Part shown: piece by piece, positions 15,798-25,916 of the stretch
Position numbering within the stretch: the first letter of the stretch is position 1
Layout: every line of letters begins with the position of its first letter
Source of the DNA: Anaerolineales bacterium
GTDB taxonomy: Bacteria; Chloroflexota; Anaerolineae; Anaerolineales; Villigracilaceae
Assembly: GCA_020847355.1 (NCBI GenBank)
Contig: JADLCG010000149.1
Location: forward strand, 1-35,814
Reading direction: 5' to 3'
DNA length: 35,814 nucleotides
The notes under the pieces: model-generated
Told to the model about the DNA's origin: nothing
Seen by the model: the letters and a program-made list of their open reading frames with translations, nothing else
The model's database searches: none
Program-made: the position numbers and the translations under genes

Positions 15798-18700
15798 TTA
15801 TCCGCGCTTCAGCATATCGTCAGTCACCTGATCGAGCCGCAAACTGATCACCTGACTGGCTGAATCTTTGCCCATCGTAATTCCATAGATCACGTCCGCG
15901 GCTTGGACGGTATTGCGATTATGTGTGATGACGATAAATTGCGTATCTTTGCTCAAATCCACCAGCAAATCGCGGAAGCGCCCCACGTTGGCTTCGTCAA
16001 GCATGGCGTCCACTTCGTCCATTACGCAAACCGGCGTGGGCGAGACTTTGAGCAACGCAAAGACCAAAGCAATCGCGGTCAAACTGCGTTCGCCGCCGGA
16101 AAGCAAACCCAAGCCTTGCTCGCGCCGACCCGGCAAACGCGCTTCAATTTCAATTCCCGTTTCGACTAAATTTTCAGGATCGGTTAATGCCAGCCGCGCC
16201 GAGCCGCCGCCAAACAAGCGCACGAACGTCTCGCGGAATTGTTTATCCACCGCGTCAAATGTGCGCGAAAATTCTTGTTTAGTGAGTTCGTCCAACTCAG
16301 CCACCACTTGTTTGAGATCCGCTTCGGCTTTGTTCAAATCTTCCACTTGCGATTTCATAAACGTATAGCGTTCGCTCTCTTGCTCGTACTCATTTTTCGC
16401 ATCCGGGTTGATCGGTCCCATGCGGCGAATTTGTCCGCGCGCCTGAGCAAGTTGCTCTTCAAGTTTCGGGTCAAGTTCCGTGAGGACGGGCAATTGCTCC
16501 ACCATGCCGTCTAACGGCAAAGGCACAGGTCCAGAAACCTCTGCCGCGTATTCAAACATCACCAAGCCGAAATCATCCATGATTTTTTGGCGTAAATTAT
16601 CGAGGGCTTCCTGCTTGCGCGTTTGCTCTAATTGCACCTGACCAAATAATCTTTCTGTGCCGGCAAACCCGCGTTGCGCGTGCGCTTCGGCTTCTTGCAG
16701 GCGCGCTTCTTCTTGTTCGGCAGATTCTAAATCTTTTTCAACCGGCTCAATTTGTACGCGCATTTTTTCAATTTCAACATGTAAGGCGCTTTCGCGTTCG
16801 CGTAAGTTGGCTTTATCGCTGTCTAAACTATTCAGCGTTTTTTCGGTTTCCTGCAAGCGCGAAGCCAATTCCACGCGGCGCGCGTCTTCTCTGGTAATTT
16901 CTTTGGCTCTTTCGTCGCGCTTCGCGTTTGCCGCCTGAACGCTTTGTTCGCTCACTGCCATGCGCGTCGCCCAATAGGAAGTCTGTTCCAACAGTTCATC
17001 GGCGGAAGTTTCGCCAAATTTAGCCGCGATACTTTTCAATTCAGCTTGGGCTTCAGCGGCGCGGGTTTCCACTTCGTTTTGCGCCTCAAGAACTTTTTGT
17101 TGAATGGATTTTGATTCTTGCGTTTCATTTTCCAGTTGACTTAATTGATTCCTCTGCCATTCAAGTTGGCGCGCAGTCGCTTCAGACTCAAGCGAAGCTT
17201 GTTGCTCATGCTCTTGCATTTCTCCCAGCCGAATACGCGCTTCGCGCGCGTCTGTTTCCGCTTGGGTCAATTCGCGTTGGGCTTGAGCTAGCTGATTGGA
17301 CAGCCCTTCAACGGCGGTATTTGATTCGGCTAATTGCGCGAGGAGTCTGCTGAGGGTGGCTTCAAAAGTTTGCTTTTGGCGCGACCTGCCCAAAGTCGAG
17401 GAAGAGGCGGTTTTTCCCGCGATCACCAGCCCGTCTCCGCGAAAGACTTCGCCGCGCAGAGTCACGATCCGCGCGTGTGTTGGCAAGCGTTGAATCAATT
17501 CGTATGCGGCGTTGCGGTCGCGGACGATTAAGGTCTGCCCCAATAAAATCTTGACGGCGTTTTTATATTCGTTTGAAACGCCGACTAATTCCGAAGCGAC
17601 TCCGAGAATGGTTTCGGAAGCGCTTGGGACGCTTAATATTTCCGCAGTGTGGTGCGTGGGTAATAATGCGGCGCGGCTGGCGTCGCCGGATTCGAGCAGT
17701 TGGAGCGCGTCTTCAAGTTGATCGGTTTCAATCAGCACGGCGTCCAGCGCATCGCCGAGCGCGGCGGTGATCGCAGTTTCAAGTTCGGCAGGGACTTCTA
17801 AGGCGGCGCTCAAAGCGCTCTGCGCGCCTTGCAATTTGGCTTGGCGAGTCGCATCCAGCAGATAACGCGCGCCTTCGGCGTAGCCAGCCAGCGTTTGCTC
17901 GGCTTGTTCCAATACTTCAAGTTGCGCTTTGGCGCGGGAATGTTCGGATTCTTCGATGGTGCGCTGTTCAAGCGCCGCGCGCCGCGTTTCTTCGATAGTA
18001 GCGGCTTCGCTCTTTTTATTGAGCAAGCGCTCTTCGGCGGCTTGTAATTCAAGGCTGGCTTTTTCTTTTTCGCGTTTTGCATTTTCAAAAAAAGCTTTTG
18101 CTTGATTGGCTGAAATTTCATTGGAACGGATTGAAACTTTAGTTTGTTCGATCTTTTGATTTTGCGTTTCAAGGCGCGATTTCAATTCATCGAGACGAGC
18201 GTTGTTTTCGGCGCGCGATTGACTCAGCGCTTCAATTTGACTGCGCGTTTGCGCGGATTGCGCTTCTAAAGCGCCGCGTTCCGCCTGACGAGTTTGCAGA
18301 GCGTTTTGCGCGCTGGTCAGTTGCGCTTTAGCTTCTTCCAACTCCGTTTGAATGCGCGCTACTTCTTGTTCGGCTTCTGCAAACCGCTCGCGGGCGAGGT
18401 GTAAATCGTTGGTTGCATGTTCCTGATCGGAGAGGATGGAAACTTGCGCGGAAGTGAGCGCGCGGCGGCGTTCTTCAAAAACGGCGAGTTCGCGGCTGAT
18501 GGCTTCTCTTTGCGTGTGCAGTTCCGCCGATTGACGATGCCAGCCGTTTAGCTGTAAGCGCAAACCGGAGAGTTTTTCGCGGAAGGAAGCGTAGTGCGCT
18601 TGCGCTTGTTCGTGGATTTCGCGCGCTTCTTGAACGCGCAGTTCTTGCGCGCGCGCGGATTCGCGCACGTCGGTTAGATCGCGTTGGGCGCGATGCCAGT

Positions 18701-19403
18701 GGAATCCATACCAATCGCGCAGAATCAACTTCAAGTCCGCTTGGATGCGGGCAAAATCAATTGCGCGTTTTGCTTGGCGTTCCAAACTTTTTAGGCGCGG
18801 CTCAAGTTCTGCCATAATATCCAGCACGCGCTCTAAATTGTGCTTGGTGCTTTCCAGCCTTTTTAGCGCATCATCGCGGCGCGCGCGATACAAACCGACG
18901 CCCGCGGCTTCTTCAAAGAGACGGCGGCGATCGTCGGCTTTTAGCGCTAAAGATGCATCCACCAAGCCTTGACCGAGAATCGTGTACGTTCGTTCGCTCA
19001 AACCGGCTTGGGCGAGGAGTTCGTTCATTTCGCGCAGGCGGATATGTTGACCGTTGAGCAGATATTCGTTACGTCCATCGCGATGGGCAACGCGCGACAT
19101 TTCCACTTCGGAGAAATCTACCGGCAACCATTGCGTGGAATTATCAAAGGTGATCGTGGCTTGGGCTAAGCCGGCGCGCGCGCGTTGTTCCGAACCGGCG
19201 AAGATCATGTCTTCGGTTTTTTTACCGCGCAGTAAAGCGTAGGATTGTTCGCCGAGCGCCCAGCGTAGCGAATCGGCAATGTTGGATTTGCCCGACCCGT
19301 TAGGACCGACAATGGCGGTAACGCCCGGCGCAAATTCAAAGACCGAGCGTGAGGCGAAAGTTTTGTAACCTTGTAGTTCGAGTGATTTTAGACGAAGAGG
19401 CAT
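15798..19403 (-). CDS. smc: Chromosome segregation protein SMC
   Basis: Walker [24 protein letters not shown], long coiled coil, hinge, signature [43 protein letters not shown]. Confidence 0.97.
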   Translation of the reverse strand: MPLRLKSLELQGYKTFASRSVFEFAPGVTAIVGPNGSGKSNIADSLRWALGEQSYALLRGKKTEDMIFAGSEQRARAGLAQATITFDNSTQWLPVDFSEVEMSRVAHRDGRNEYLLNGQHIRLREMNELLAQAGLSERTYTILGQGLVDASLALKADDRRRLFEEAAGVGLYRARRDDALKRLESTKHNLERVLDIMAELEPRLKSLERQAKRAIDFARIQADLKLILRDWYGFHWHRAQRDLTDVRESARAQELRVQEAREIHEQAQAHYASFREKLSGLRLQLNGWHRQSAELHTQREAISRELAVFEERRRALTSAQVSILSDQEHATNDLHLARERFAEAEQEVARIQTELEEAKAQLTSAQNALQTRQAERGALEAQSAQTRSQIEALSQSRAENNARLDELKSRLETQNQKIEQTKVSIRSNEISANQAKAFFENAKREKEKASLELQAAEERLLNKKSEAATIEETRRAALEQRTIEESEHSRAKAQLEVLEQAEQTLAGYAEGARYLLDATRQAKLQGAQSALSAALEVPAELETAITAALGDALDAVLIETDQLEDALQLLESGDASRAALLPTHHTAEILSVPSASETILGVASELVGVSNEYKNAVKILLGQTLIVRDRNAAYELIQRLPTHARIVTLRGEVFRGDGLVIAGKTASSSTLGRSRQKQTFEATLSRLLAQLAESNTAVEGLSNQLAQAQRELTQAETDAREARIRLGEMQEHEQQASLESEATARQLEWQRNQLSQLENETQESKSIQQKVLEAQNEVETRAAEAQAELKSIAAKFGETSADELLEQTSYWATRMAVSEQSVQAANAKRDERAKEITREDARRVELASRLQETEKTLNSLDSDKANLRERESALHVEIEKMRVQIEPVEKDLESAEQEEARLQEAEAHAQRGFAGTERLFGQVQLEQTRKQEALDNLRQKIMDDFGLVMFEYAAEVSGPVPLPLDGMVEQLPVLTELDPKLEEQLAQARGQIRRMGPINPDAKNEYEQESERYTFMKSQVEDLNKAEADLKQVVAELDELTKQEFSRTFDAVDKQFRETFVRLFGGGSARLALTDPENLVETGIEIEARLPGRREQGLGLLSGGERSLTAIALVFALLKVSPTPVCVMDEVDAMLDEANVGRFRDLLVDLSKDTQFIVITHNRNTVQAADVIYGITMGKDSASQVISLRLDQVTDDMLKRG

Positions 19404-19433
19404 GTTGATTGACGGCTTCTGTATTCTATAATT

Positions 19434-20150
19434 TTATTGGCTTGTCCAGCGCTTGAGCGCATCTTTGGCGGCGGCGCGTTCGGCGGCGCTTTTGCTTGTG
19501 CCAGAACCGCGCCCTTTTACTTCTCCCGCAATTTCAACTTCCACTTCAAAAACTTTGGCGTGATCGGGTCCGCTACTTTGGACGACTTTATAATGCGGCA
19601 TTCCCAGCTTGACGGATTGCGAGCGTTCTTGCAGTTCGCTTTTTGGATCTTGAATTTCATCGAGGATTGATTCGCGTCTGTGTTCAAGCAGGGGATTGAC
19701 GAACTGTCGGACTGCGCTCAAGCCTGCTTCTAAATAAATAGCGCCGATCAACGCCTCAAAAGCAGAACCTAAAACGCTCTCGCGGGCGTGACCGCCAGTG
19801 GCTTGTTCTCCGTGACCCAGCCGAAGCGCCGCGGCGAGATTGATCTGGCGCGCAAAATTGGCAAGTTGCGCGTTTTGAACGAGGTTGGAGCGTATCTTGG
19901 TGAGAGCGCCTTCCGGCAATTCCGGAAAGCGGTGATACGCCCATTCGCCGACGATGAAATCCAGCACGGCATCGCCGAGGAATTCCAAGCGTTCGTTGTC
20001 TTCGCTGGTTTCGTGCGCGTGTTCGTTGGCGTAAGAGCGATGGGTAAGCGCGCGCGTCAGCAGGGATAAATTTTCAAAGGGCAAACCCAGCCTGCGGTTG
20101 AAGGCTGAAGCGGATTCTTCATCCCGTTGCGAATGTGTGTGAGGCTTCAC
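19434..20150 (-). CDS. rnc: Ribonuclease III (GTG start)
   Basis: NERLEFLGDAVLDFIVGEW, GSAFEALIGAIYLEAG, C-terminal dsRBD DPKSELQERSQ...GRGSGTSKSAAERAAAKDAL. Start GTG at 20150 with SD GGGAG at 20161-20157. Confidence 0.96.
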   Translation of the reverse strand: MKPHTHSQRDEESASAFNRRLGLPFENLSLLTRALTHRSYANEHAHETSEDNERLEFLGDAVLDFIVGEWAYHRFPELPEGALTKIRSNLVQNAQLANFARQINLAAALRLGHGEQATGGHARESVLGSAFEALIGAIYLEAGLSAVRQFVNPLLEHRRESILDEIQDPKSELQERSQSVKLGMPHYKVVQSSGPDHAKVFEVEVEIAGEVKGRGSGTSKSAAERAAAKDALKRWTSQ

Positions 20151-20311
20151 GGAAATCTCCCGTTGAACTCAGGGAGCGATGTTCCCTCACGTCCGGTGAG
20201 GAAGCTTCGTTCACGTAGTTCGTTAAAATTTGAGCGGGCTGAATTGTAACCTGATTTTTTTCAAGAAGCTATTTTTTAAGATAGAATCAACCAGTTTTGC
20301 GAGGAGAAACA

Positions 20312-21253
20312 ATGACTGAAGTGAGCAACGAAACTAGATTTTTACACGCCGTGCAGATGGGCTTAGGCGCGTGGCAGTGGGGCGACCGCGTGATCTGGGG
20401 TTATGGGCAAGCTTATACGGACGACGATATCCGCAAAGCGTTTGAGGCTTCTTTGAATATGGGGGTTCAGTTTGTAGATACGGCTGAAATTTACGGTTCG
20501 GGATATTCGGAACGTTTGTTGGGGATTTTTTTGAAGGAGACCGAACAGCCGGTTTTGGTAGCGACAAAATTTTTCCCCTGGCCCTGGCGGTTTTGGAAAA
20601 GTTCTTTACTTTCAGCTTTGAAACATAGCTTGGAAAGACTGGGCTTAGAATCTGTGGATTTATACCAAGCCCACGCGCCGTCTTGGGTGATGACTCCAGA
20701 GACGATGATGGAGGGGATGGTGGAATGCGTTCAACGAGGCTTGACCCGTACGGTGGGCGTTTCTAATTTTGGGCAAAAGAATATGATCCGCGCTTATACA
20801 ACTTTGGCGCGGCATGGCATTCCGCTGGCTTCTAATCAGGTGCATTATAGTTTGTTGAATCGTGAAGTGGAGAAGAATGGGACGCTGGCGCGCTGTCAGG
20901 AATTGGGCGTGCGCTTGATCGCCTATTCTCCTTTGGAAGAAGGCTTGCTCACCGGAAAATATTCCGTCGAGAATCCGCCGCCGGGCATTCGCAGTTCGCA
21001 ATATGCCGACTTGCTTAAAAGAATTCCGCCGGTGATTAAGTTGTTGCAAGAGATCGGTTTGAATTACGGCGATAAAACCATCGCGCAGGTGGCTCTGAAT
21101 TGGCTGATCTGCAAAGGCGCGCTCCCGATTCCGGGCGCGAAGAATGCCGCTCAAGCCGAGCAAAATGCCGGCGGCGCAGGCTGGCAGTTATCTGCGGAAG
21201 ATGTCGCCAAATTGGATGAAGCGACCGATAATATTAAAGAGTATGGGAAATAG
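20312..21253 (+). CDS. Aldo/keto reductase
   Basis: MGLGAWQWGDRVIWGYG..., FVDTAEIYGSGYSERLLG, VDLYQAHAP, GVSNFG, AYSPLEEGLLTGKY, PIPGAKNAAQAEQNAGG; SD GGAGAAAC before ATG 20312. Confidence 0.94.
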   Translation: MTEVSNETRFLHAVQMGLGAWQWGDRVIWGYGQAYTDDDIRKAFEASLNMGVQFVDTAEIYGSGYSERLLGIFLKETEQPVLVATKFFPWPWRFWKSSLLSALKHSLERLGLESVDLYQAHAPSWVMTPETMMEGMVECVQRGLTRTVGVSNFGQKNMIRAYTTLARHGIPLASNQVHYSLLNREVEKNGTLARCQELGVRLIAYSPLEEGLLTGKYSVENPPPGIRSSQYADLLKRIPPVIKLLQEIGLNYGDKTIAQVALNWLICKGALPIPGAKNAAQAEQNAGGAGWQLSAEDVAKLDEATDNIKEYGK

Positions 21254-21271
21254 GAAAAACCGCAACATCAG

Positions 21272-21751
21272 TTACTTAACTTGCACGATTTTCCCATCCG
21301 TCATTTTTTGCAAATCGTCGGTTTTCAACTCAAAGATGGCGTTGGGCGTTCCCGCCGCCGCCCAGATCGTTGGATATTGTAAGAAATCTTCGTCTAAATA
21401 AGTTTCCATCTTTTGCGCGTGACCAATCGGCGGCACGCCGCCAATGGCAAAGCCGGTGACGGCGCGCGCAAAATCCGCGTCCGCTTTGCCAATTGGCTCG
21501 CCGGCGTATGCGCTGATAAGTTTTTCGTTGACGCGATTCGCGCCGCTGGTCAAAACCAGAATAGGTTTTTGACTTGTTTTGCCCATAAAAATCAGCGACT
21601 TAACGATTTGACCAAGTTCGCAACCGGCGCGGTCGGCGGCTTCTTGCGCCGTGCGCGTGGATTCGACATGCTCGATAACCTGATAGGTATAGCCGAGCGA
21701 ATTTAATAAATCTTGAATTTTTTGCGCGGAAGGGGAAAGGTGATTTGTCAT
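21272..21751 (-). CDS. YbaK/EbsC-family aminoacyl-tRNA deacylase
   Basis: HVESTRTAQEAADRAGCELGQIVKSLIFMG...VLTSGANRVNEKLI...GFAIGGVPPIGHAQKMETYLDEDFLQYPTIWAAAGTPNAIFELK. Confidence 0.93.
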   Translation of the reverse strand: MTNHLSPSAQKIQDLLNSLGYTYQVIEHVESTRTAQEAADRAGCELGQIVKSLIFMGKTSQKPILVLTSGANRVNEKLISAYAGEPIGKADADFARAVTGFAIGGVPPIGHAQKMETYLDEDFLQYPTIWAAAGTPNAIFELKTDDLQKMTDGKIVQVK

Positions 21752-21755
21752 CGCT

Positions 21756-21767
21756 CAATTATAATTG
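21756..21767. promoter_or_regulatory. Palindromic -10 element CAATTATAATTG shared by two divergent genes
   Basis: Contains TATAAT on both strands (plus 21760-21765; minus 21763-21758); each start codon begins 7 nt beyond the last -10 base. No SD sequence on either side. Confidence 0.65.
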
Positions 21768-21771
21768 CTGA

Positions 21772-22464
21772 ATGCCCACTCAAGCGGAGATTTACCGAAC
21801 CGAAGGCGATAAGTATGAAGCTTTGGTCGCCCGAGAAGATTATCAGGGGAATATTCTCAAAGCCCTGACTGAAATTGTTGATTTACAAGATCGCCGCGCG
21901 CTGGACCTCGGAGCTGGCTCTGGACGATTGACTTGTTTGCTCGCTCCGTACACGCGTTCAATTAAGGCATTTGACCTTTCAAAAGAGATGTTGCGCGTTT
22001 GCCGTAATAAACTTTCCAAGACGAAACTGACCAATTGGCAAGTTGGGCTTGCCGACCATCGTCAACTGCCCGTTGCGAGCGCCTCCGCAGATTTGGCTGT
22101 CTCGGGCTGGAGCGTGAGTTACCTTGCCGTATGGAATCCTGATTCGTGGCGGAGCGAATTGGAAAAATGGCTGGGTGAAATGAAGCGCGTGTTAAGACCG
22201 GGCAGTTTTATCGTTCTGTTTGAATCGCTAGGCACGGGGAACGAAGAGCCGCTTCAGTTGGATCATCTCAGAGAATTTTATGGCTGGCTGGATGAAACCG
22301 GCTTTCAAAATAAAATCATCCGCACCGACTATCAATTTGCAACGCTTCAAGAAGCCGAAGAACTCACGCGCTTTTTCTTCGGCTCTGAATTAGGCGATAC
22401 GGTGAAGAAAAATAATTGGACGATTTTGCCGGAATGTACCGGCGTGTGGCGGTTGAAAATCTAA
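21772..22464 (+). CDS. Class I SAM-dependent methyltransferase
   Basis: RRALDLGAGSGRLTCLLAPYTRSIKAFDLSKEMLRVCRNKL...SADLAVSGWSVSYLA...MKRVLRPGSFIVLFESLGTG. Confidence 0.9.
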   Translation: MPTQAEIYRTEGDKYEALVAREDYQGNILKALTEIVDLQDRRALDLGAGSGRLTCLLAPYTRSIKAFDLSKEMLRVCRNKLSKTKLTNWQVGLADHRQLPVASASADLAVSGWSVSYLAVWNPDSWRSELEKWLGEMKRVLRPGSFIVLFESLGTGNEEPLQLDHLREFYGWLDETGFQNKIIRTDYQFATLQEAEELTRFFFGSELGDTVKKNNWTILPECTGVWRLKI

Positions 22465-22471
22465 GCGGAAT

Positions 22472-23032
22472 TTAGGCTTGGATTTTGAATTTATTTTTAA
22501 TCGCCATAACCAGCCCGATCAAGATCAGTAAAATAGACGCGCCTGCAAAGAGCCATTTGATTGCGATGAAACCGAAGAGCGCCCAGCCGAGCGAGGCAGG
22601 TTGGGCGGGAAAAATTGAAAGTAAAGCGACAATAGTTAAGTTTTCAAGCAAATCAAAAAGATAAGCGCCGAGCGGCAGGATGTTCCATTTGCGGATTGGG
22701 TTGCCGGTTTCAAAGCCGCGTTTGAACAGCCAAGAGATCAATAAGCTAAAAGCCAACAAATAGATAATTGGATAAATGAGATCGGCGGTCAATTCGACAT
22801 TGCGATAGAAAGTACGTCCCGTCTCGCCGTATATTTCAATCATTTTGAAGAGTTTGTCTGGCGGGGCTAGGAACATTAGGTCTAAAGGCTGTTCTAAACC
22901 TGTGCCGCTTTTCATCAGACCGCCGATGAGCGGCATGAGAAAACCGACGAAGAATAGGTCTAGGATTATAAGAATTAGAACAACCCAGCCATTTGCCCGC
23001 TCGTATAACTTACTTGAAATATTTTGTAACAT
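22472..23032 (-). CDS. Multi-TM membrane protein of unknown function
   Basis: MLQNISSKLYERANGWVVLILIILDLFFVGFLMPL...; start moved to 23032 by SD AGAGGT. Confidence 0.75.
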   Translation of the reverse strand: MLQNISSKLYERANGWVVLILIILDLFFVGFLMPLIGGLMKSGTGLEQPLDLMFLAPPDKLFKMIEIYGETGRTFYRNVELTADLIYPIIYLLAFSLLISWLFKRGFETGNPIRKWNILPLGAYLFDLLENLTIVALLSIFPAQPASLGWALFGFIAIKWLFAGASILLILIGLVMAIKNKFKIQA

Positions 23033-23069
23033 ATTTACCTCTATTAAATAAATATTGACTTTACAAAGC

Positions 23070-23708
23070 CTAGGGGAATTGCACTCCCTGAGTTCTTCCG
23101 TGATCTGTTTCCAGATCGTAGCTTTCATTCTCAGCGTTTAAGGCTTCCAACACTTGTTGAGCGGCGGCATCTGCGGTGAGGCAAGTTGCGTTTTGAATTG
23201 CAGTTTCCACTTCTTGATAATACTTGACGGTCTTATCAACATGCCCTTTTTCGTGCAAGGCTAAATTTTCGATATACCGATTCCAGCTTTGAATTAATTC
23301 TGGAGAAGCGTCTGCGGGCGGATTCCAGCGTGGAAATTCAACTTCGTTTTCGTAATCAACCACGGCAGTTTCAAGGTCGCATTCTGCCTGTCCGTAGCCG
23401 CTCCACGTCCAGGTGATGCGCCAAGTGGTCAGCGCGTCAAAGGCTTGGTTCGAGTGGTACGGATCGGTTGGGCGCGAGGCGTGGATCGAATCTACGATCT
23501 CGCTTGCGGTTGAGCCGCTCACGTCGTAAAAGAGCATATCCGCATTTTCAATTGAAATTGTTGCGACAGTGGCGTCGGAAAATTCGCTTGTACTGGTGGC
23601 GCTAGCAGAAGGAGGCGGAAGGCTTTCGTTGGGGAGGATTGTCTGGCAGGCTAAACTGGCGGCGATCAGCATAATTAAAGCCGCGCGGCTTGTAATGGAA
23701 AATTTCAT
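23070..23708 (-). CDS. DUF922-like predicted secreted Zn-dependent peptidase (putative lipoprotein)
   Basis: Signal MLIAASLACQ; ALHEKGHVDKTVKYYQE (HExxH) and C-terminal YDLETDHGRTQGVQFP resemble DUF922. Confidence 0.78.
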   Translation of the reverse strand: MKFSITSRAALIMLIAASLACQTILPNESLPPPSASATSTSEFSDATVATISIENADMLFYDVSGSTASEIVDSIHASRPTDPYHSNQAFDALTTWRITWTWSGYGQAECDLETAVVDYENEVEFPRWNPPADASPELIQSWNRYIENLALHEKGHVDKTVKYYQEVETAIQNATCLTADAAAQQVLEALNAENESYDLETDHGRTQGVQFP

Positions 23709-23727
23709 GGGCGCTCCCTTTGTTTTT

Positions 23728-24195
23728 TTATTTAATTAATGTTTCTTGATTGAGGAGCGCGTCTTCCACTCTCATTTTGTGTTGCCCGTGCATGGGCATG
23801 GCTTCCATTTCCGCCAAGCTAAAATAACCGAACGCAGTCGTTTCGTCGCTGAGACTTAATTCGCCTGAGATCAATTCCACCTCAAAACTGAGGATTAGGA
23901 AAGTCGCCTTGTTTCCATCGGGATAGATGACCAGCAAATCCGGGTTGCTATACACGCCGACTAAGCGCTTCACCCTGACTTTCAAGCCCGTTTCTTCCCA
24001 AATTTCTCGCTCGCACGCTTCGGCGGCGCTTTCTCCGGCTTCCATGCCGCCGCCGGGCAAGCACCAACGCCCGTTATCTGCGCGTTGCGTGAGCAGAACT
24101 TTTTCGCGGGTTTCGTCAAATAAAATTGCGCAACAGCCTGCGCGCAATTTTCCCTGCTTGCCGAGGCGCGGACCGTAGAGAACTTCTGTGGGCAT
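23728..24195 (-). CDS. NUDIX hydrolase
   Basis: Nudix box GGGMEAGESAAEACEREIWEETGLKV. Start at 24195 (MPTEVLYGPRLGKQ, SD TTGGAG); the supplied ORF's extension is antisense to the neighbouring Pro/Thr linker. Confidence 0.92.
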   Translation of the reverse strand: MPTEVLYGPRLGKQGKLRAGCCAILFDETREKVLLTQRADNGRWCLPGGGMEAGESAAEACEREIWEETGLKVRVKRLVGVYSNPDLLVIYPDGNKATFLILSFEVELISGELSLSDETTAFGYFSLAEMEAMPMHGQHKMRVEDALLNQETLIK

Positions 24196-24253
24196 GTTCA
24201 CTCCAAATATAGGATTGATATATTCCAAAGTATAATCGTTTGAAGGAGAATTT

Positions 24254-24982
24254 ATGAAAAACAAACCAATCCTCTTTATTACCTTACTCGTATTGGCTAC
24301 GTTGGCTTGTTCGGCGGTTTCAAATATTTTAGCTACGCCAACTCCACTCCCCACGAATACGCCCGTTCCAACCAACACGCCAATTCCGACTAGCACGCCG
24401 CCCCCTTCGCCAACTCTGGCGGCTTCCCTGTTTGAAGAAACTGAATTTTCTGAAACGGGTTGCTTTGGCGGTGAATCAGAGGGAGAGAACGTAAATTACA
24501 TCCCTAAAGACGGTCAATTTCAATTGGAGATAAAGACCCCTTCATGGATTGCTTGGAATTATTGCAACACTTACCTTACGCCGAACGACTTTATCTATGA
24601 AGGCGATGTGACGACGCTGGGCGGTCCCGACGAAAATGCGCTAGGGCTCATCTTCAATTATAGCGATACTTCAAAAGAATTTTACGGCTTTGTGATCAGC
24701 GCAAATGGCCGGTACGCTTTTATAAAAGACAGCGTGAATTATACCGAGACCAAATATTTAGCGGATTGGCAATCTTCATCTGCGATTCAACTTGGCAACG
24801 CCACGAACCATCTCAAAATAGAAGCGCACGGCGCCTCCTTTAAGTATTATGTCAACGGCACGGCGCTGGGCGAAATCAGCAATTCAGATTTGGGGCACGG
24901 CAGAATTGGTTTTGTCGCCAGTACGTTTGGTCAAGGCGGCGTGCAAACCGCGTTTGACAACCTCAAAGTGACTGCGCCTTAA
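24254..24982 (+). CDS. Putative lipoprotein: Pro/Thr linker plus LamG/DUF1080-like beta-sandwich domain
   Basis: Signal ITLLVLATLACSAV, TPTPLPTNTPVPTNTPIPTSTPPPSPT, then EGDVTTLGGPDENALGLIFNYSDTSKEFYGFVISANGRYAFIK...HLKIEAHGASFKYYVNGTALGEISNSDLGHGRIGFVAS. Confidence 0.82.
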   Translation: MKNKPILFITLLVLATLACSAVSNILATPTPLPTNTPVPTNTPIPTSTPPPSPTLAASLFEETEFSETGCFGGESEGENVNYIPKDGQFQLEIKTPSWIAWNYCNTYLTPNDFIYEGDVTTLGGPDENALGLIFNYSDTSKEFYGFVISANGRYAFIKDSVNYTETKYLADWQSSSAIQLGNATNHLKIEAHGASFKYYVNGTALGEISNSDLGHGRIGFVASTFGQGGVQTAFDNLKVTAP

Positions 24983-24987
24983 AAGTG

Positions 24988-25018
24988 AATGCCCCGCAAT
25001 TTGCGGGGCATTTTTTAT
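24988..25018. terminator. Rho-independent terminator between the convergent lipoprotein and pirin genes
   Basis: AATGCCCCGCAA / TTGCGGGGCATT stem with TTTTTT tail on the plus strand. Confidence 0.8.
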
Positions 25019-25854
25019 TTAACGAAATTGCCGCTTCGTAAATCGGCGATGGTTTGTTGTATCTCTGCGGTTGTGTTCATGACGAAAGGTCCATACGGCG
25101 CGATGGGCTCTTTGAATGGCGCGCCCGCCATGAGCATAAAGCGGACTCCCGCTTCGCTCTTAACTTCGAGTTGGTCGCCATCTGCGTTGAATGTAACCAT
25201 GCGGATGGATTCTACGGCTTCTCCCGAAAATTCTCCCGCGCCTTCAAAGACGTAAACGCGGACGGCATGTCCGCTGGGGATGGGGCAAATGAATCTCGAA
25301 GCGGGAGCCAACTTCACGTCCAGATAAAGAGGCGCGGCGGCGATTTCCGTCACGGGCCCGCTGGTTGCATCCATTTTTCCGGCAACGAGACGAATAGATG
25401 CGCCGTCTTTTTCCACAATAGGTATTGAAGATGATTTTATTTCTTGATAGCGCGGCGGACTCATTTTTTGCGCGGCGGGTAGGTTGACCCAAAGTTGAAA
25501 GCCGTAAATATTTCCGCCCGCGCTGCGGCGCGGCATTTCTTCGTGCAAGATTCCGCGCCCGGAAGTCATCCATTGCACATCGCCTGCGCCAATCGTGCCA
25601 GCGTTGCCCAAGCTATCGCGGTGACTGACTTCGCCGTCCAGCATGTAGGTGACGGTTTCAATGCCGCGATGCGGGTGCATGGGGAAGCCGCGCAGGGGAC
25701 CTTCCATAGGGTTGTTGAATGCGAAATGGTCGAAGAGTAAGAAGGGATCGTGTTGGTTGCTGACGTGCGGACCAAAAGACCGGCGAAGCAATACGCCTGC
25801 GCCTTCGATCACTAATTTAGGTTCGATAATTTGAGAGATAGTTATATTCTTCAT
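25015..25854 (-). CDS. Pirin family protein
   Basis: DPFLLFDHFAFNNPMEGPLRGFPMHPHRGIETVTYMLDGEVSHRDSLGNAGTIGAGDVQWMTSGRGILHEEMP. Confidence 0.95.
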   Translation of the reverse strand: MKNITISQIIEPKLVIEGAGVLLRRSFGPHVSNQHDPFLLFDHFAFNNPMEGPLRGFPMHPHRGIETVTYMLDGEVSHRDSLGNAGTIGAGDVQWMTSGRGILHEEMPRRSAGGNIYGFQLWVNLPAAQKMSPPRYQEIKSSSIPIVEKDGASIRLVAGKMDATSGPVTEIAAAPLYLDVKLAPASRFICPIPSGHAVRVYVFEGAGEFSGEAVESIRMVTFNADGDQLEVKSEAGVRFMLMAGAPFKEPIAPYGPFVMNTTAEIQQTIADLRSGNFVK

Positions 25855-25916
25855 GCAATGCAGATGCGCTTGCGCGGGTTGATATTACGTAAGAGTATTG
25901 TAAGCGCGGAAACGCT

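Noticed and set aside
20660-21163. 167-aa minus-strand ORF
   Set aside because: Antisense to the aldo/keto reductase gene.
24196-24396. N-terminal extension of the NUDIX ORF (MLVGIGVLVGTGVFVGSG...)
   Set aside because: Antisense to the neighbouring lipoprotein's Pro/Thr linker; the true start with SD is at 24195.
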